A DNA stretch of 46,045 nucleotides from Pseudomonadota bacterium (GCA_021778935.1 JAJYBQ010000002.1:1-46045), one strand, 5' to 3'; positions 16,701-23,500 are shown, numbered from the stretch's first letter. Notes: generated from the sequence alone by a model not told the origin. Translations and numbers: made by a program.

Positions 16701-18159
16701 CCGTTCCGGCAGCAGCGCTATTGCCGGTATATGCCGCCTGCCCCGCGAGGATGTCGTATGTGTCGCTGCTCGACGCCGACGTGCCGCCGATCAAGGTGTC
16801 CGCCCCGCTGCCGCTCACCAGCGTGTCGGTTCCCGCTCCGGCAAACAGCGTCTCCGTTCCGTCGCCAGCAATGAGAATGTCGTTCCCGGATCCGCCAATT
16901 AACACATCTCCGGACACCGAACCCAAAAGCAGATGGTTCGCAAGGATTGGATTCGTCGCGATCGATGCGGATCCAAGAAACGCATCCCCCACACCGACAT
17001 CCACCGTCGCCGCACCGACCGTTGGCGCTACGTACACGTTTGTGGATAGAAAGTTCGCCGGCACCAAAGCGGAGGCCACTTCCGGAAGGTTTGCGTACGT
17101 CGATGCAAGAACCGAAAACAGCTCCGTCGCCGCCGGGTTGTACATCGATTGCAGCGTCGGCGTGGACGTCAACCCCGCTGCCGTCAGAATCGAGCCGGCC
17201 GGAGCATTTGCCCCATAGCTCGTCAACACGTTCTGCAGCGCGCTCGCACCCGAGCCCGCCGCCCCCGGCACCAATCCGTACTGCGCCTCATAATTCAAAA
17301 TCTCAACCCGGTGCTGCTGCAGGACTTGGTACGCCTGCATCGATTCCGTCAGCGTCGGATTGTTCGGATCGGCGTACAGACCGAACAAGGTCGATTCATA
17401 GAACCGGCGCGTCGCGATGCCCGCACTCGCCGAATTTCCGCCGTTCGAGTTGTAGCGGATCTCGTACCACGCCGCCGCGCGATTGCCCGTCAAAATATCG
17501 TTGAGCAGGCTCGGACTCCTGACAACCTGAATCGCATTGCCATTCGCATCCAATACCGGGTTGCCGTTCGCGTCCTTTTCCGTAGTAAATCCGATGAGAT
17601 TGTTGTACGCAAGGGACAGGAGCACCAAGCGCTCGCGACTCTGCCCGATTGCGGTCGCAGTGTTCGTCGGGCTTCCATTGAGCCATTCGTTTACCCTATC
17701 TTCGTACGTTTGAATGATCGAATTCAGCGTCGCCTGAATCTGGGCGCTTGCCGTGGCCGGGTCCGTGCTGTACTCGAATATGAACGTCGGGATCGACGTG
17801 GGAAGCACGCCGCCCGGGTAACTTGCTGGGCTATTCAAAGTACCGTAGATCGCGTCCTGGATGGCGGTTTGCGCCGCGACCGCCGTGGCGAAGGACACAT
17901 TCTTCGTCGCGGTTGTAATGGCATTCTCTAAGTTTTTGTACCCGGACGGCGAAAGGATGTTTTGAAGCGATGGATCGATCGCGTTAAGAATCGCAGGCAC
18001 GTTTGTCGCCGAGATCAGAAATCCCGCACCGATCGTTGCATTGCCGACGTTGTCCACATAGACCGTAGGAACAATTCCCTCAAGGTCCATGAGTATCGGC
18101 GCGATGCTCGCTTGGTAGTTCGCCCCGTTGGACAGCGGATTCGTCGTGATCATCGACAT
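7786..18159 (-). CDS. Giant RTX protein with N-terminal GH24 (T4-lysozyme-like) domain, T1SS substrate
   Basis: A 3457-residue protein; ATG at 18159 has GGGAG six bases upstream. Residues ~20-265 resemble phage-type lysozyme. Glu27, Asp36 and Thr42 have the exact spacing of T4 lysozyme Glu11/Asp20/Thr26, inside 'YVDNVGNATIGAGFL'. A later helix 'RERLVLLSLAYNN' (~173) and 'AAWYEIRYNS' (~230) fit the C-terminal lobe. T4 His31 is replaced by Phe47. RTX nonapeptides (GGxGxDxLx) start near 410 and recur to ~3300. A Calx-beta-like insert lies at ~595-715, a non-RTX spacer at ~1865-2310 with Haemolysin-type-related 'DGTxxTYxxL' segments, and a cadherin-like module at ~2320-2430. Seven ~90-residue repeats precede a non-repetitive C-terminus (~230 residues, 'GGDLAYYFGMNG') that probably carries the T1SS signal. 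Cys is nearly absent. RTX repeats fold on binding calcium outside the cell. Peptidoglycan hydrolysis is inferred, not shown. Confidence 0.9.
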   Translation of the reverse strand: MSMITTNPLSNGANYQASIAPILMDLEGIVPTVYVDNVGNATIGAGFLISATNVPAILNAIDPSLQNILSPSGYKNLENAITTATKNVSFATAVAAQTAIQDAIYGTLNSPASYPGGVLPTSIPTFIFEYSTDPATASAQIQATLNSIIQTYEDRVNEWLNGSPTNTATAIGQSRERLVLLSLAYNNLIGFTTEKDANGNPVLDANGNAIQVVRSPSLLNDILTGNRAAAWYEIRYNSNGGNSASAGIATRRFYESTLFGLYADPNNPTLTESMQAYQVLQQHRVEILNYEAQYGLVPGAAGSGASALQNVLTSYGANAPAGSILTAAGLTSTPTLQSMYNPAATELFSVLASTYANLPEVASALVPANFLSTNVYVAPTVGAATVDVGVGDAFLGSASIATNPILANHLLLGSVSGDVLIGGSGNDILIAGDGTETLFAGAGTDTLVSGSGADTLIGGTSASSSDTYDILAGQAAYTGNSAAAGTVQTIVANADGVGAIKVNGVTVSTTTATGGAVAVSGSPDTWIANGYQFQFSSGASSTIGTLTITAPGSATLNGGSIVVQDFNLEQAVNGGGFLGLSFLNKTSLNQGANLGVDPPAIFPAGSEQAYTFAVGVPSTAAQTVTFTLAGASASDFEVVANGQPAAPLGANGSFTVTLAAGETAVSFGLVDVTGGAASDISGGATLQLAASMPDLANPNGTPITTAPLAITYMPGVVTTGTATAVIPGTVTSVYGVPTTAYQGDGGNDVIDMTGSTTTDNLVNLANGFNTVTGAAGQQDTISGYGTTGSSVIVGNGATDVIVAGGGNNQIYANTQETLSQAVATAGSASATNQRGDMIAVGDGNNTIVGGNGNDYIAAGAGHDVIVLGSGADTFLGGQNVTGASTNWNVSRVNGPLVLTGISGYPPTYSNPYPQPYNGYGLTGSPGTPNAGVSNDTVYGGSGTDVIIVGNGDNLVVGGSGSETIIGGMGNDTLIAGSGAEFVRGGGGTTYIQGGAGSDTLDGGDGNNTILGGSGNTTIFSANGPNNLSYGYTGANLEQNYVNGGSGNDVIYGSAGSDTLIAGSGNTTIQGGQGNESIVGGSGNDSLLAGDAANATISAGGSGTDTLQAGTVSSGTYILYGGGGTDSILGGSGTDSLFAGDGGTSTAATSVWGGSGNTTIFGGAGVDSLQGGSGNTVIYGGAGSSVAPTTIVAGSGDTTVYGGLGTDFIQGGIGNDVLYAGDGGTTAAPTTVNAGTGITKLVGGAGVSVLQDTVSGQDVLQGGSGSDTIYARGNDTVVAGTGSDFVQNSGGSLTLQVNPGFGNVAVVGSGSVNLALGPGMAPTDFTGGVAFDASGNPVLTLTGDGGSIELAGGVTGSLGGVALSGAGSITAGAMLASAFGGDQTVPSASGSSNFVLGVQSGDILAAQSASDTVSSFAANSTIQGYTGPGAASAEHLYAFGNAAAVNGGSGVDTVFASGSSDTVQGSASGADVTIVGSVSRFVGGGSGVDTVFASGSSDTVQGGASGTDVTITGSGSEFVGGSSGVDTVLASGSADTVNSGASGADVTLSGANSEFVGSGASSSVTATGTGDTLIGGSADRFYVQDASTLVQAAAGTQDTIYSSVSYIAPANVDNLVLTGSANISATGNGAADMLTAGAGNDTLYAGSAADTLVAGTGADSLVGVGANTYAIGSNSSNVVISTGTGGGTIDFGAGIAPSSLTVGMTMGTDGSPALLLQDGAMSVTVDGGLTGGIGLFDFAGGQSLTLAQLLNDAGQVVSNTITGALGNAIFEATAATSISGGLGNDTIFAAGAADTIFAGAGNQQIVGLQPGDVLVAGTGSDTLRGGGGNETLIAGAGSTAMYGGSGNDTFELTSGGSAVLYAGTTPGVEEIVLPSGMTMSDFIETFDPQNPNTLILQSTTGNTTLAIPNYYAAGSNASQDLWLVASGTQAPQVLNPPAPPQNLGYQQEIAALEKGFSAELTSSLQNDGLSITSQPPGFIYQFNGVSTQDMTVQGGVASVPTSDIAQSSTYPSGTTTVYVQQPVYQTRQAPGTVSFISLSSLRNARLITQDSAATPVYQNGTLIGYNLVTPPLTYTVLATTPVPETVTTYTTQTTQSYVVYNITGDGGNDTINSQGPTGNPVFYGTWSTNSNNPVFYGTVNTGNGNVSVDLGSLFMPFYRPQIGAFVQAGSGNDTISGTGVADIIAAGTGFDCISGGQGSTFYVPMQGYSTDVIEDPTFPYGGMVAQDPGTKLVLPAGVTLSNLRYRIFQDPTSGAQVLELQTGNSTVLINYGLSSSPWQGSPNPPGVPGTVVVPSGVATFQLSDGTVMTYNEFIAGLSSSATLLPNDFNPVVQAAAQPIVRAGQAVAANTLFSASDTVNNPITWYRISNSGTGGGYFELNGTAQAAGQPFLVNAGQLAQLQYVGGTPGSADAIQVSAFDGAIWSATSTIDVRMNVFEATAANQLVSGSTIGPDTLIGGFANDTLAGASGSDTFQYAAGTGPMTISDSATGANTLVFGPGITSSMISLGIAPDGGMLLRVGTNGDTIDIQGFQAQNALNSGAIQNFVFADGTTLTYAQLLARGFDIYGTTGNQVLTGTNLNNRIYAGSGNDTLIGSGANDTLVAGTGTDTLIGGSGAELFLVNNAADVVQVGATHGSDTILSSVNYVLPTGVDTLTLTGSANLVGTGNSDALNTITGNAGMDTLVAGAAVAMLIGGTGNDVFVVNNTADTVVAGGNDTILSSVSYTLPTGVDTMVLTGTANLSATGNADAANTLTGNSGNDTLTAGSGNDTLVSGTGVDTLVAGTGNDQFVVNNAADVVQVGATHGNDTILSSVGYALPTGVDTVVLTGTANLSATGNADAANSLTANSGNDTLTAGSGNDTLVSGSGADTLVGGAGADQFVVNNTADAVQVGATHGSDTILSSVNYVLPTGVDTLTLTGTANLSATGNSDAANTLTANSGSDTLQAGSGSDTLIGGSGNDLFVVNSATDSVQVGPTHGSDTVSSSVNYVLPTGVDTLALSGATNLTGTGNGDAANRLIANSGNDTLQAGSGADTLVAGAGIDTLLGGTGNDLFVVNNGADWVQVGSTHGADTISSSVSYMLPTGVETLALTGSSNLLGIGNFDGNNTLIANSGNDILLGFWGNDTLVSGSGIDLLIGGVGNDLFVVNNSSDIVIADPFGNNTISSSVSYTLPFGVDTLVLTGSGNLSAAGNWDPVNEIVANSGNDSLTGGYGVAFLEGGATAGQDLLQAQWNQAALLAGAGASTLTGGNYNDFFAAGKNADTISTGASANVVAVSLGDGATLLQPAAGAKSVLSLGGGIDAENLSFTKSGNNLVLHDGAAGDSITFANWYSGAPEQNYVTLQVIEQASASYNAASPDPLRNQAIEEFSFASLVNQFNAAGSPANWALSNGMSTAQLASSPTAANGGDLAYYFGMNGNLTGMALAAAQAALTSPQFATGVQTIDPWKQIQGAAGAPALR
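8505..10265 (-). repeat. Seven tandem ~82-91-residue RTX/beta repeats inside the giant protein
   Basis: The phrase D-T-I-x-S-S-V-x-Y-x-LP-x-GV-[DE]-T-x-x-L-[TS]-G recurs at about 10250, 10010, 9738, 9465, 9210, 8945 and 8675, a period of 240-272 bp. Each copy continues with a GN-x-D-x-x-N segment, two to five RTX nonapeptides and 'GNDxFVVNNxxDxVQVG'. Copies 2 to 4 are nearly identical, which suggests recent duplication or gene conversion. A single diverged copy lies apart near 13200-13380. The repeats are coding and in frame, so copy number sets the stalk length. Confidence 0.9.
13480..13830 (-). repeat. Short ~37-residue tandem repeats in the giant RTX protein
   Basis: Three to four units of roughly 105-117 bp encode 'GSGVDTVFASGSSDTVQGGA' followed by '[ST]GxDVTIxGSxSxFVGG'. 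Two neighbouring copies, around 13671-13724 and 13771-13824, are almost base-for-base identical. The units sit between RTX blocks and are probably beta-roll spacers. Confidence 0.8.
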
Positions 18160-18210
18160 CGCTTTCTCCCTCTCGTCACATTCCTATCGTTTCGATATTC
18201 CACTGCGGCG

Positions 18211-19140
18211 TCATTTTTTCCGTGCCGTCGGAAGCCAGTCGATCCAGCATCTTGGGCCTACTCCGTATTGGTTCACCGCATTTACGCGGATTCCAATCGA
18301 GCCCCCGATAGGCCCAAGTCTGTGATCTCCCAGTACCGGGTCATCCCATCCGCTCGAATCGTGAGTTGGATCCCACGTCAGGAAGTAATATGTCTTCATC
18401 TTGGTGTCGTACAAAAGATCGCCACCTATGGGAGAGCCCATCGGGTTCTTGGAAAAGGTAAAAGCTCCATTGGTGTGGTTGAAGATGTATGCGATACCCG
18501 GATTCTTGATCCCGGTGATGCCCTGGTAGCGATCGAAATACTCGCATCGCGGCATCGAGTCATCATCGTTCGCATGATTCATCCGCACGAGCGTCTCCAA
18601 ATTGCCATCATGAAACAGATCCGCGCGAAGCACCCACATCTCCATCTCGCCACGAGCGCGTAGCGCTTCCGTTTTTTTCAACCAATATTCCCACATAAAC
18701 TTGCCTGGACTACCGACAATCTTCTTCGCCAGATCCAAATCAAACGGGATCTCCTTCCAAGCAGGTCGTTGGATTCGCGAAGTGTCCGGTAGCGATGGGG
18801 GACAACCGCGACCTCGCCAAACGCATGAGAAACCAGCCAAACTACAAGTCTCGAAGTCGATGTCATCGAACCGATTGAGCTCTTCGACAAGCGGCCGACA
18901 AAATCCACCGTAGGTGTAATCCATGCGCATCACGAACTTTCCACGTGGAATTTTCCGATCATCGGCCTGCCCGGACGCAACCACTGCAGGCGCGCTTTTC
19001 CCACTCGGTGCCGCGATAGTCGCATCGGTTGTCGCCTCGTGCGACGGGATTGCCCACAGCACACAAGCGACCGATGCAAACCACCCGATCCACCGCAGAA
19101 CCCGACACGCGAATGACCAGACGCGATTTCCGCAATCCAT
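18211..19140 (-). CDS. Exported protein of unknown function in the T1SS/RTX operon; candidate immunity or accessory factor
   Basis: The frame is open to an ATG at 19203 directly abutting the exporter stop. ATG at 19140 is preferred because GGAGG lies 10 bases upstream and a signal peptide follows at once (MDCGNR..., hydrophobic 'WIGWFASVACVLWAI'). The mature part (~270 residues) has no family I recognise. It contains several Cys ('GFCRPL', 'FETCSLAGFSCVWRGRGC', 'MPRCEYF', 'PRCWIDW'), which suggests periplasmic disulfides. A segment 'LFHDGNLETLVRMNH' is reminiscent of D-x-(N/D)-x-DG acidic loops. It lies between the ABC exporter and the lysozyme-like RTX gene, 51 bp before the latter, so a shared transcript is likely. 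An exported protein encoded beside a putative peptidoglycan hydrolase could be an inhibitor/immunity protein; that is inference only. The start at 19203 remains possible. Confidence 0.7.
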   Translation of the reverse strand: MDCGNRVWSFACRVLRWIGWFASVACVLWAIPSHEATTDATIAAPSGKSAPAVVASGQADDRKIPRGKFVMRMDYTYGGFCRPLVEELNRFDDIDFETCSLAGFSCVWRGRGCPPSLPDTSRIQRPAWKEIPFDLDLAKKIVGSPGKFMWEYWLKKTEALRARGEMEMWVLRADLFHDGNLETLVRMNHANDDDSMPRCEYFDRYQGITGIKNPGIAYIFNHTNGAFTFSKNPMGSPIGGDLLYDTKMKTYYFLTWDPTHDSSGWDDPVLGDHRLGPIGGSIGIRVNAVNQYGVGPRCWIDWLPTARKK

Positions 19141-19203
19141 CGATTTCCCCCCTCCCTCCGGTGAGACGTATCCAACATCGCGATCAGCGCGTGACATCTT
19201 CAT

Positions 19204-21426
19204 CTACCTCACCGCCAATCTCGTTTCCGACGCGCCGCCGGCCGATGCATCCGTTCCGCCGATCCGCAGCAACGCATCGACCTGCAAGCTTTTGGGGAGC
19301 GCGTGGGTGATGAACAGGATCGACGCATGTCCCTTGATCCGGTTGACGGTCGCGCAGAAGTGCTCCGCCGTCGCCTGGTCGAGGCTGCTGGTCGCCTCAT
19401 CGAAGATCAGGATCCTCGGCCGCTTGAGGATCGCCCGCGCGATGGCGATGCGCTGCTTCTGCCCGGTCGAGAGGCCCATGCCGCGCTCCCCGATCTCGGT
19501 CTTGTAGCCTTCGGGAAGGCGTTCGATGACTTCGTGCACCTCCGCGATCTTGCACGCTTCGACGATTTGCTCGAAGGTCGCACTCGGGTTGGCCATGAGC
19601 AGGTTGTCGTAGATCGTCGTGGCAAAGAGCACCGTCTCCTGGGGAACCACGCCGAAGTAGGAGCGCAGTTCGTTGGCCGAGAGATAGCGGATGTCCGTGC
19701 CGTCGAGCTTGATCGATCCGGCGGTGGGCAGGTAGAAGCCCTGCAGCAGCTTGGCGAGCGTGCTCTTTCCGGACCCGGACGGCCCCATGATGGCGACGAT
19801 CTTTCCGGGATCGATCCGCAGGTGGAAGTCCTGGTACAGGTAGGGGCGGGTTTCGGCGTAGCGGAAGCTTAGCGCCTCCATCTCCACGAGCCCCATCCGG
19901 GGCTGGCGCGCGCGGCTCGCTTCGACCGAGTACGGCTCCGCGGGCGCGTTCATGATGTCGCCCAGGCGGTCGACGGAGAGGCTCGCCTGCTGGAACTGCT
20001 GCCAGAGCCCGACGATGCGCAGCAAGGGCTGGGAGACGTGGGCGGCGAACATCTGGAAGGCCACGAGCATCCCGATCGTGAAGTCCGTCCCGTTCATGAC
20101 CTGGTAGGCGCCCACGGTCAGGATGAGGAGCGCCATCAGCTGCTCGATCCCGTTGGCGAACACGTTGTAGGTGTTGGCGATCTGGCGGACCGAGAAGCCG
20201 CAGGCGAGGTACTGCGCGAGGAAGTCGCCGTAGCGCGAGCGCAACTGCGGCTCCATCTGCAAGCTTTTGACCGTTTCCATGCCGGCGACGTATTCGGTCA
20301 CGAAGGCCTGGTTGCGCGCGCCGATCAGGAACTGGTCGTTCAACCGGTCGCGGAAGGCCGGCGCGACGGCCAGGCTGATCACAACGATCAGGCCGATCAG
20401 GACGAGCGAAACGACGGTGAGCAGTACGCTGTAGTAGAACATCACGCCCAGGAAGATCGCCAGAAACGGCAGATCCAGCAGGAGCGTCACCGCCGCGCCG
20501 GCGATGAACTCCCGGATGGTCTCGACGCCACGCAGACGAGCCGTGATGACCCCGGTCGGGCGGCTTTCGTAGTAGCGCGGCGGCAGCTTCAGGAGGTGCT
20601 CGAAGACGGCGGCGCCCAGCACCGCGTCGACGCGGTTTCCGGTATGCAGCACGAGGTATTGGCGCACCCAGGTGAGGAGCGCGGAGAAGACGAGAAAAAT
20701 TCCCATCCCGACGCCGATCACGATGAGCGTGCTGTGCGTGCGATGCACGACCACCTTGTCGATGACGACCTGCGTGAAAAGCGGCGTGGTCAGCGCCAGC
20801 AACTGGATGACGAGCGAGGCGATCAGCACCTCGCGCCACACCCGCGCGTGCTTGAGGAGTTCCGGCACGAACCACCGGAATCCAAACGTTCTGCGGCGCT
20901 GCGCGGTCGCGTCCGGATCCTTTACCGGCGGCGGCTCTGGGGAAACCAGATAGGCCGTGCCGGCATAGCGCATTTCGAACTCTTCGGGGGACACGACTGC
21001 AGAGACGTTGCTCCCGGCCGGAAAGAATCCGATCCCGGACGCGTCAGCCTGATGAACGATCGCCAGGCGCGGACCGTTCTCGGCGCCTTCGCCCCCCTCC
21101 GTCGGTTCGGTGGGCGGTTGCTCCGCTCCGGCGTCCGCATGCAGCAACACGAGGCATGGAAGCGGCAGCGATATCAGCGCGCTTGCCATCCAGTTGCCCC
21201 GTTTGATCCGGAATCCCAACGCCCGCGCCGCGTGGATGAGGGTATCCGGAGTATGCGGTCCGGGAAATTGCTGCAACAGCAGGACCGGATCGAATGCCTT
21301 GCGGTGCAGGGCGCAGAAGCTTCCCATTGCCCAGGCGAAATCTTGAGGAGAAAGGACGACCCGCTCCGCCTCCTCGGCGGCGCGATCAACCCGTCTCCAC
21401 GAACCCGAAAAATCGTCACGCATCAT
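19204..21426 (-). CDS. Type I secretion ABC exporter (HlyB-like, degenerate C39 domain)
   Basis: ABC transporter half-molecule of about 740 residues. It has an N-terminal peptidase-C39-like domain (~1-125) with no catalytic Cys or His in the expected places, as in HlyB-type exporters that use an uncleaved C-terminal signal. A membrane domain follows (~165-450) with several strong helices, then an ATPase with Walker A 'GPSGSGKST' (~548), signature 'LSTGQKQRIAIARA' (T replacing the usual G) and Walker B 'ILIFDEATSSLD' (~675). It should energise export of the RTX protein. The open frame reaches a TTG at 21462; the first ATGs are at 21426 and 21423, neither with a strong ribosome-binding site. 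It appears to be the first gene of the operon. The stop TAG is directly followed by an alternative ATG of the next gene. Confidence 0.94.
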   Translation of the reverse strand: MMRDDFSGSWRRVDRAAEEAERVVLSPQDFAWAMGSFCALHRKAFDPVLLLQQFPGPHTPDTLIHAARALGFRIKRGNWMASALISLPLPCLVLLHADAGAEQPPTEPTEGGEGAENGPRLAIVHQADASGIGFFPAGSNVSAVVSPEEFEMRYAGTAYLVSPEPPPVKDPDATAQRRRTFGFRWFVPELLKHARVWREVLIASLVIQLLALTTPLFTQVVIDKVVVHRTHSTLIVIGVGMGIFLVFSALLTWVRQYLVLHTGNRVDAVLGAAVFEHLLKLPPRYYESRPTGVITARLRGVETIREFIAGAAVTLLLDLPFLAIFLGVMFYYSVLLTVVSLVLIGLIVVISLAVAPAFRDRLNDQFLIGARNQAFVTEYVAGMETVKSLQMEPQLRSRYGDFLAQYLACGFSVRQIANTYNVFANGIEQLMALLILTVGAYQVMNGTDFTIGMLVAFQMFAAHVSQPLLRIVGLWQQFQQASLSVDRLGDIMNAPAEPYSVEASRARQPRMGLVEMEALSFRYAETRPYLYQDFHLRIDPGKIVAIMGPSGSGKSTLAKLLQGFYLPTAGSIKLDGTDIRYLSANELRSYFGVVPQETVLFATTIYDNLLMANPSATFEQIVEACKIAEVHEVIERLPEGYKTEIGERGMGLSTGQKQRIAIARAILKRPRILIFDEATSSLDQATAEHFCATVNRIKGHASILFITHALPKSLQVDALLRIGGTDASAGGASETRLAVR

Positions 21427-21886
21427 CTTTTCGCGCAAGCGCGAGCCCAATCCTTGCCGCAAGGCATGGCGTTACCGCAGCGAAATCCCTGCGGGGCGAT
21501 TGACTACTGGGACTACACGATGCTGCTGGGGGAGCCCGATACTTCCGGGGTGCTGCGTGGCATTCCGCCGTGACGCTCTGCAGGAATGCAGGCGAACTGA
21601 CAAGACTTCTATCGTACGCTCGGCGGGTATAGTGCCCTGCGGTACTGTGCCGAGTCAATCGATAGCAGAGAATTTACAGATGTGACCGGCTCATTTCTAT
21701 TGCCTGAAGAACCGTTCACATCCAAAGTTGGAAGTCACCACATGCCGCTGTGAACGTTTCACACAAATCGCTCGCGGTGATACTGATTATTGTTTACTTC
21801 GCTTGACGGACGGAACTACGCACAAGTAGAACGCACAGTTCACACGAGGCGCAAGCGACATCATCTGAGACGAACCAATATCGACC
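21427..21886. promoter_or_regulatory. Divergent promoter region between the T1SS operon and a GT4 gene, with an inverted repeat
   Basis: This 460-bp non-coding region must hold the start of the leftward T1SS operon and of the rightward glycosyltransferase gene. An inverted repeat CGTTCACA (21713-21720) / TGTGAACG (21749-21756), 28 bases between arms, lies in an AT-richer part. TTGACG near 21804 could be a -35 element for the rightward gene, but no convincing -10 partner was found. No coding frame here has a recognisable domain. Confidence 0.45.
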
Positions 21887-23143
21887 ATGAAGATCCTCTT
21901 CGTGCATCAGAATTTCCCCGGGCAATATCTCTCCCTTGCGAGGCATCTCGGCGCGACGGGCCAGCATGAGGTTATTTTTCTGACGCAGCGCCAGGACGCG
22001 AACCTGCCCGGTGTACGAAAAATCGTCTACCGCCCACAACGCGCCATCACGCCGGGAGTTCACCATTACCTTCGCGAAACCGAGGCCGCGATCTTGAACG
22101 GTCAGGAGGTCGTGCGCGCCGCGCTCTCGTTGCGCAATTCCGGCTTCGTTCCCGACGTGATGCTGGGGCACAACGGCTGGGGCGAGATCTGGTATCTGAA
22201 GGAAGTTTTCCCGAACACACCCTTGATCGGCTATTTCGAATTCTTCTACCGGCAGGATGGCGCCGATGTCGGATTCGAGCCCGATGCGGTTCTCGATTTC
22301 GATTCCGGGCCTCGGGTACGTACCAAGAACATCGGAAACTGGATCGGTCTCGACGCGGCTGACCTTGGACAGTGTCCGACACACTGGCAGCATTCGCTCT
22401 ACCCCGCCTGCTATCAGCCGAAACTTCACGTCGTCCATGAAGGGGTGGATACGCGTGCGGTCGCGCCGAATCCCGGCGCAGCGGTAAAAATTCCAGGTGC
22501 CGAGTTCGAATTGCGTGCGGGCGATGAAGTCGTCACGTACGTCGCACGCAACCTGGAGCCGTACCGCGGATTTCCGAGCTTCATGCGCGCACTCCCGGAG
22601 GTTTTGTCGCGCCGCCCCAACGCGCACGTGCTGATCATCGGGGCCGACGGCGTGAGCTACGGCGCAGCCCCGCCGGAAGGCAAGACGTTCAAGCAGATGC
22701 TGCTCGACGAACTGGGGGATTCCATCGAGCGATCCCGCGTTCATTTCCTGGGACGGGTGCCCTATAGCGTCTTTCTGAACGCGCTGCAGGTTTCCCGCGT
22801 GCACGTCTACCTGACCTATCCGTTCGTCCTTTCCTGGTCGATGATCGAGGCGATGTCGGTCGGATGCCTGCTCCTCGCATCGCGCACACCGCCGGTACAG
22901 GAAGTCCTCCGCGACCGGAAAAACGGCATTCTCGTGGACATCTTCTCGCCCAAGGAGATCGCGGAACGGATCATCGAGGCGCTGGCCGATCCAGCTGCTT
23001 TTGCTCCGCTGCGCGCGGCGGCGCGCCGAACCGCAATCGAGCAATACGACCTACAGTCCGTCTGCCTGCCCGCGCAGCTTCGCCTGCTGCGCCTGGCGGC
23101 GCCGCCACCGCAAGAGAGTCTCTGGAGAGCCAAACGAGCGTAG
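21887..23143 (+). CDS. Glycosyltransferase family 4 (GT-B)
   Basis: A 418-residue protein beginning 'MKILFVHQNFPGQYLSLARHL', a GT-B N-terminus. It has a mid-protein 'VTYVARNLEPYRGFPSFMRAL' segment (start of the GT4 donor domain) and the pattern 'YPFVLSWSMIEAMSVGCLLLAS' with a following 'VLRDRKNGILVD', the EX7E-like region of GT4 enzymes. No signal peptide or transmembrane helix is seen. These enzymes transfer sugars from nucleotide-sugar donors, often for exopolysaccharide or protein glycosylation. It diverges from the T1SS operon, which ends with another glycosyltransferase. The ribosome-binding site is weak. The acceptor is unknown; a role in decorating the exported protein or a matrix polysaccharide is inferred from position. 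Confidence 0.85.
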   Translation: MKILFVHQNFPGQYLSLARHLGATGQHEVIFLTQRQDANLPGVRKIVYRPQRAITPGVHHYLRETEAAILNGQEVVRAALSLRNSGFVPDVMLGHNGWGEIWYLKEVFPNTPLIGYFEFFYRQDGADVGFEPDAVLDFDSGPRVRTKNIGNWIGLDAADLGQCPTHWQHSLYPACYQPKLHVVHEGVDTRAVAPNPGAAVKIPGAEFELRAGDEVVTYVARNLEPYRGFPSFMRALPEVLSRRPNAHVLIIGADGVSYGAAPPEGKTFKQMLLDELGDSIERSRVHFLGRVPYSVFLNALQVSRVHVYLTYPFVLSWSMIEAMSVGCLLLASRTPPVQEVLRDRKNGILVDIFSPKEIAERIIEALADPAAFAPLRAAARRTAIEQYDLQSVCLPAQLRLLRLAAPPPQESLWRAKRA

Positions 23144-23500
23144 TCTTCCAATGTTGAATCCATCCCGTGCAGCGGACCAAGCTCTGCGTTTGGTCCGGCG
23201 CACCGATGGCGGCGCGTGTCCGTGTCGACAACGCAGCACACGGAAATCTGACCGCGGTTCAGCGCCACTCCTCCGCCTTGTACGTGCCCGCCATCCTGGC
23301 GGGCACGATGCGAAATTTCCTCCGCCAGCGTCTGCAATCCCCTCCCGAGCGGCTGCAATGGAGCGGATTCAAACGTAACAGCGAGCGTTCCCTTATGGCC
23401 GATAGGGAATTTTCCGCTCTCCGATTCCCCTGCCGGAAAGCGGCCATTCCGACGGGCAGATAGAACGTCTCGGAAATCGGGAAATTGGCCGGCAAACCGC
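23144..23500. other. Intergenic region after the GT4 gene
   Basis: These 357 bp carry no frame with a recognisable domain. Apart from the hairpin listed at 23283-23307 I see nothing assignable. The region lies between the convergent ends of the GT4 gene and the parE toxin gene. Confidence 0.5.
23283..23307. repeat. Inverted repeat, 11-bp perfect arms
   Basis: CGTGCCCGCCA-TCC-TGGCGGGCACG forms a strong GC hairpin 140 bp past the GT4 stop. No T-tract follows on either strand. It could be a factor-dependent transcript end or an interspersed palindromic repeat. Confidence 0.6.

Noticed and set aside
7786..18159. RTX cytolysin of the HlyA type
   Set aside because: There is no acyltransferase (HlyC-like) gene and no amphipathic pore-forming N-terminal region; the N-terminus matches lysozyme instead.
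23283..23307. Intrinsic terminator for the GT4 gene
   Set aside because: The hairpin is strong, but no T-tract follows and it is 140 bp past the stop, so it is listed as a repeat only.
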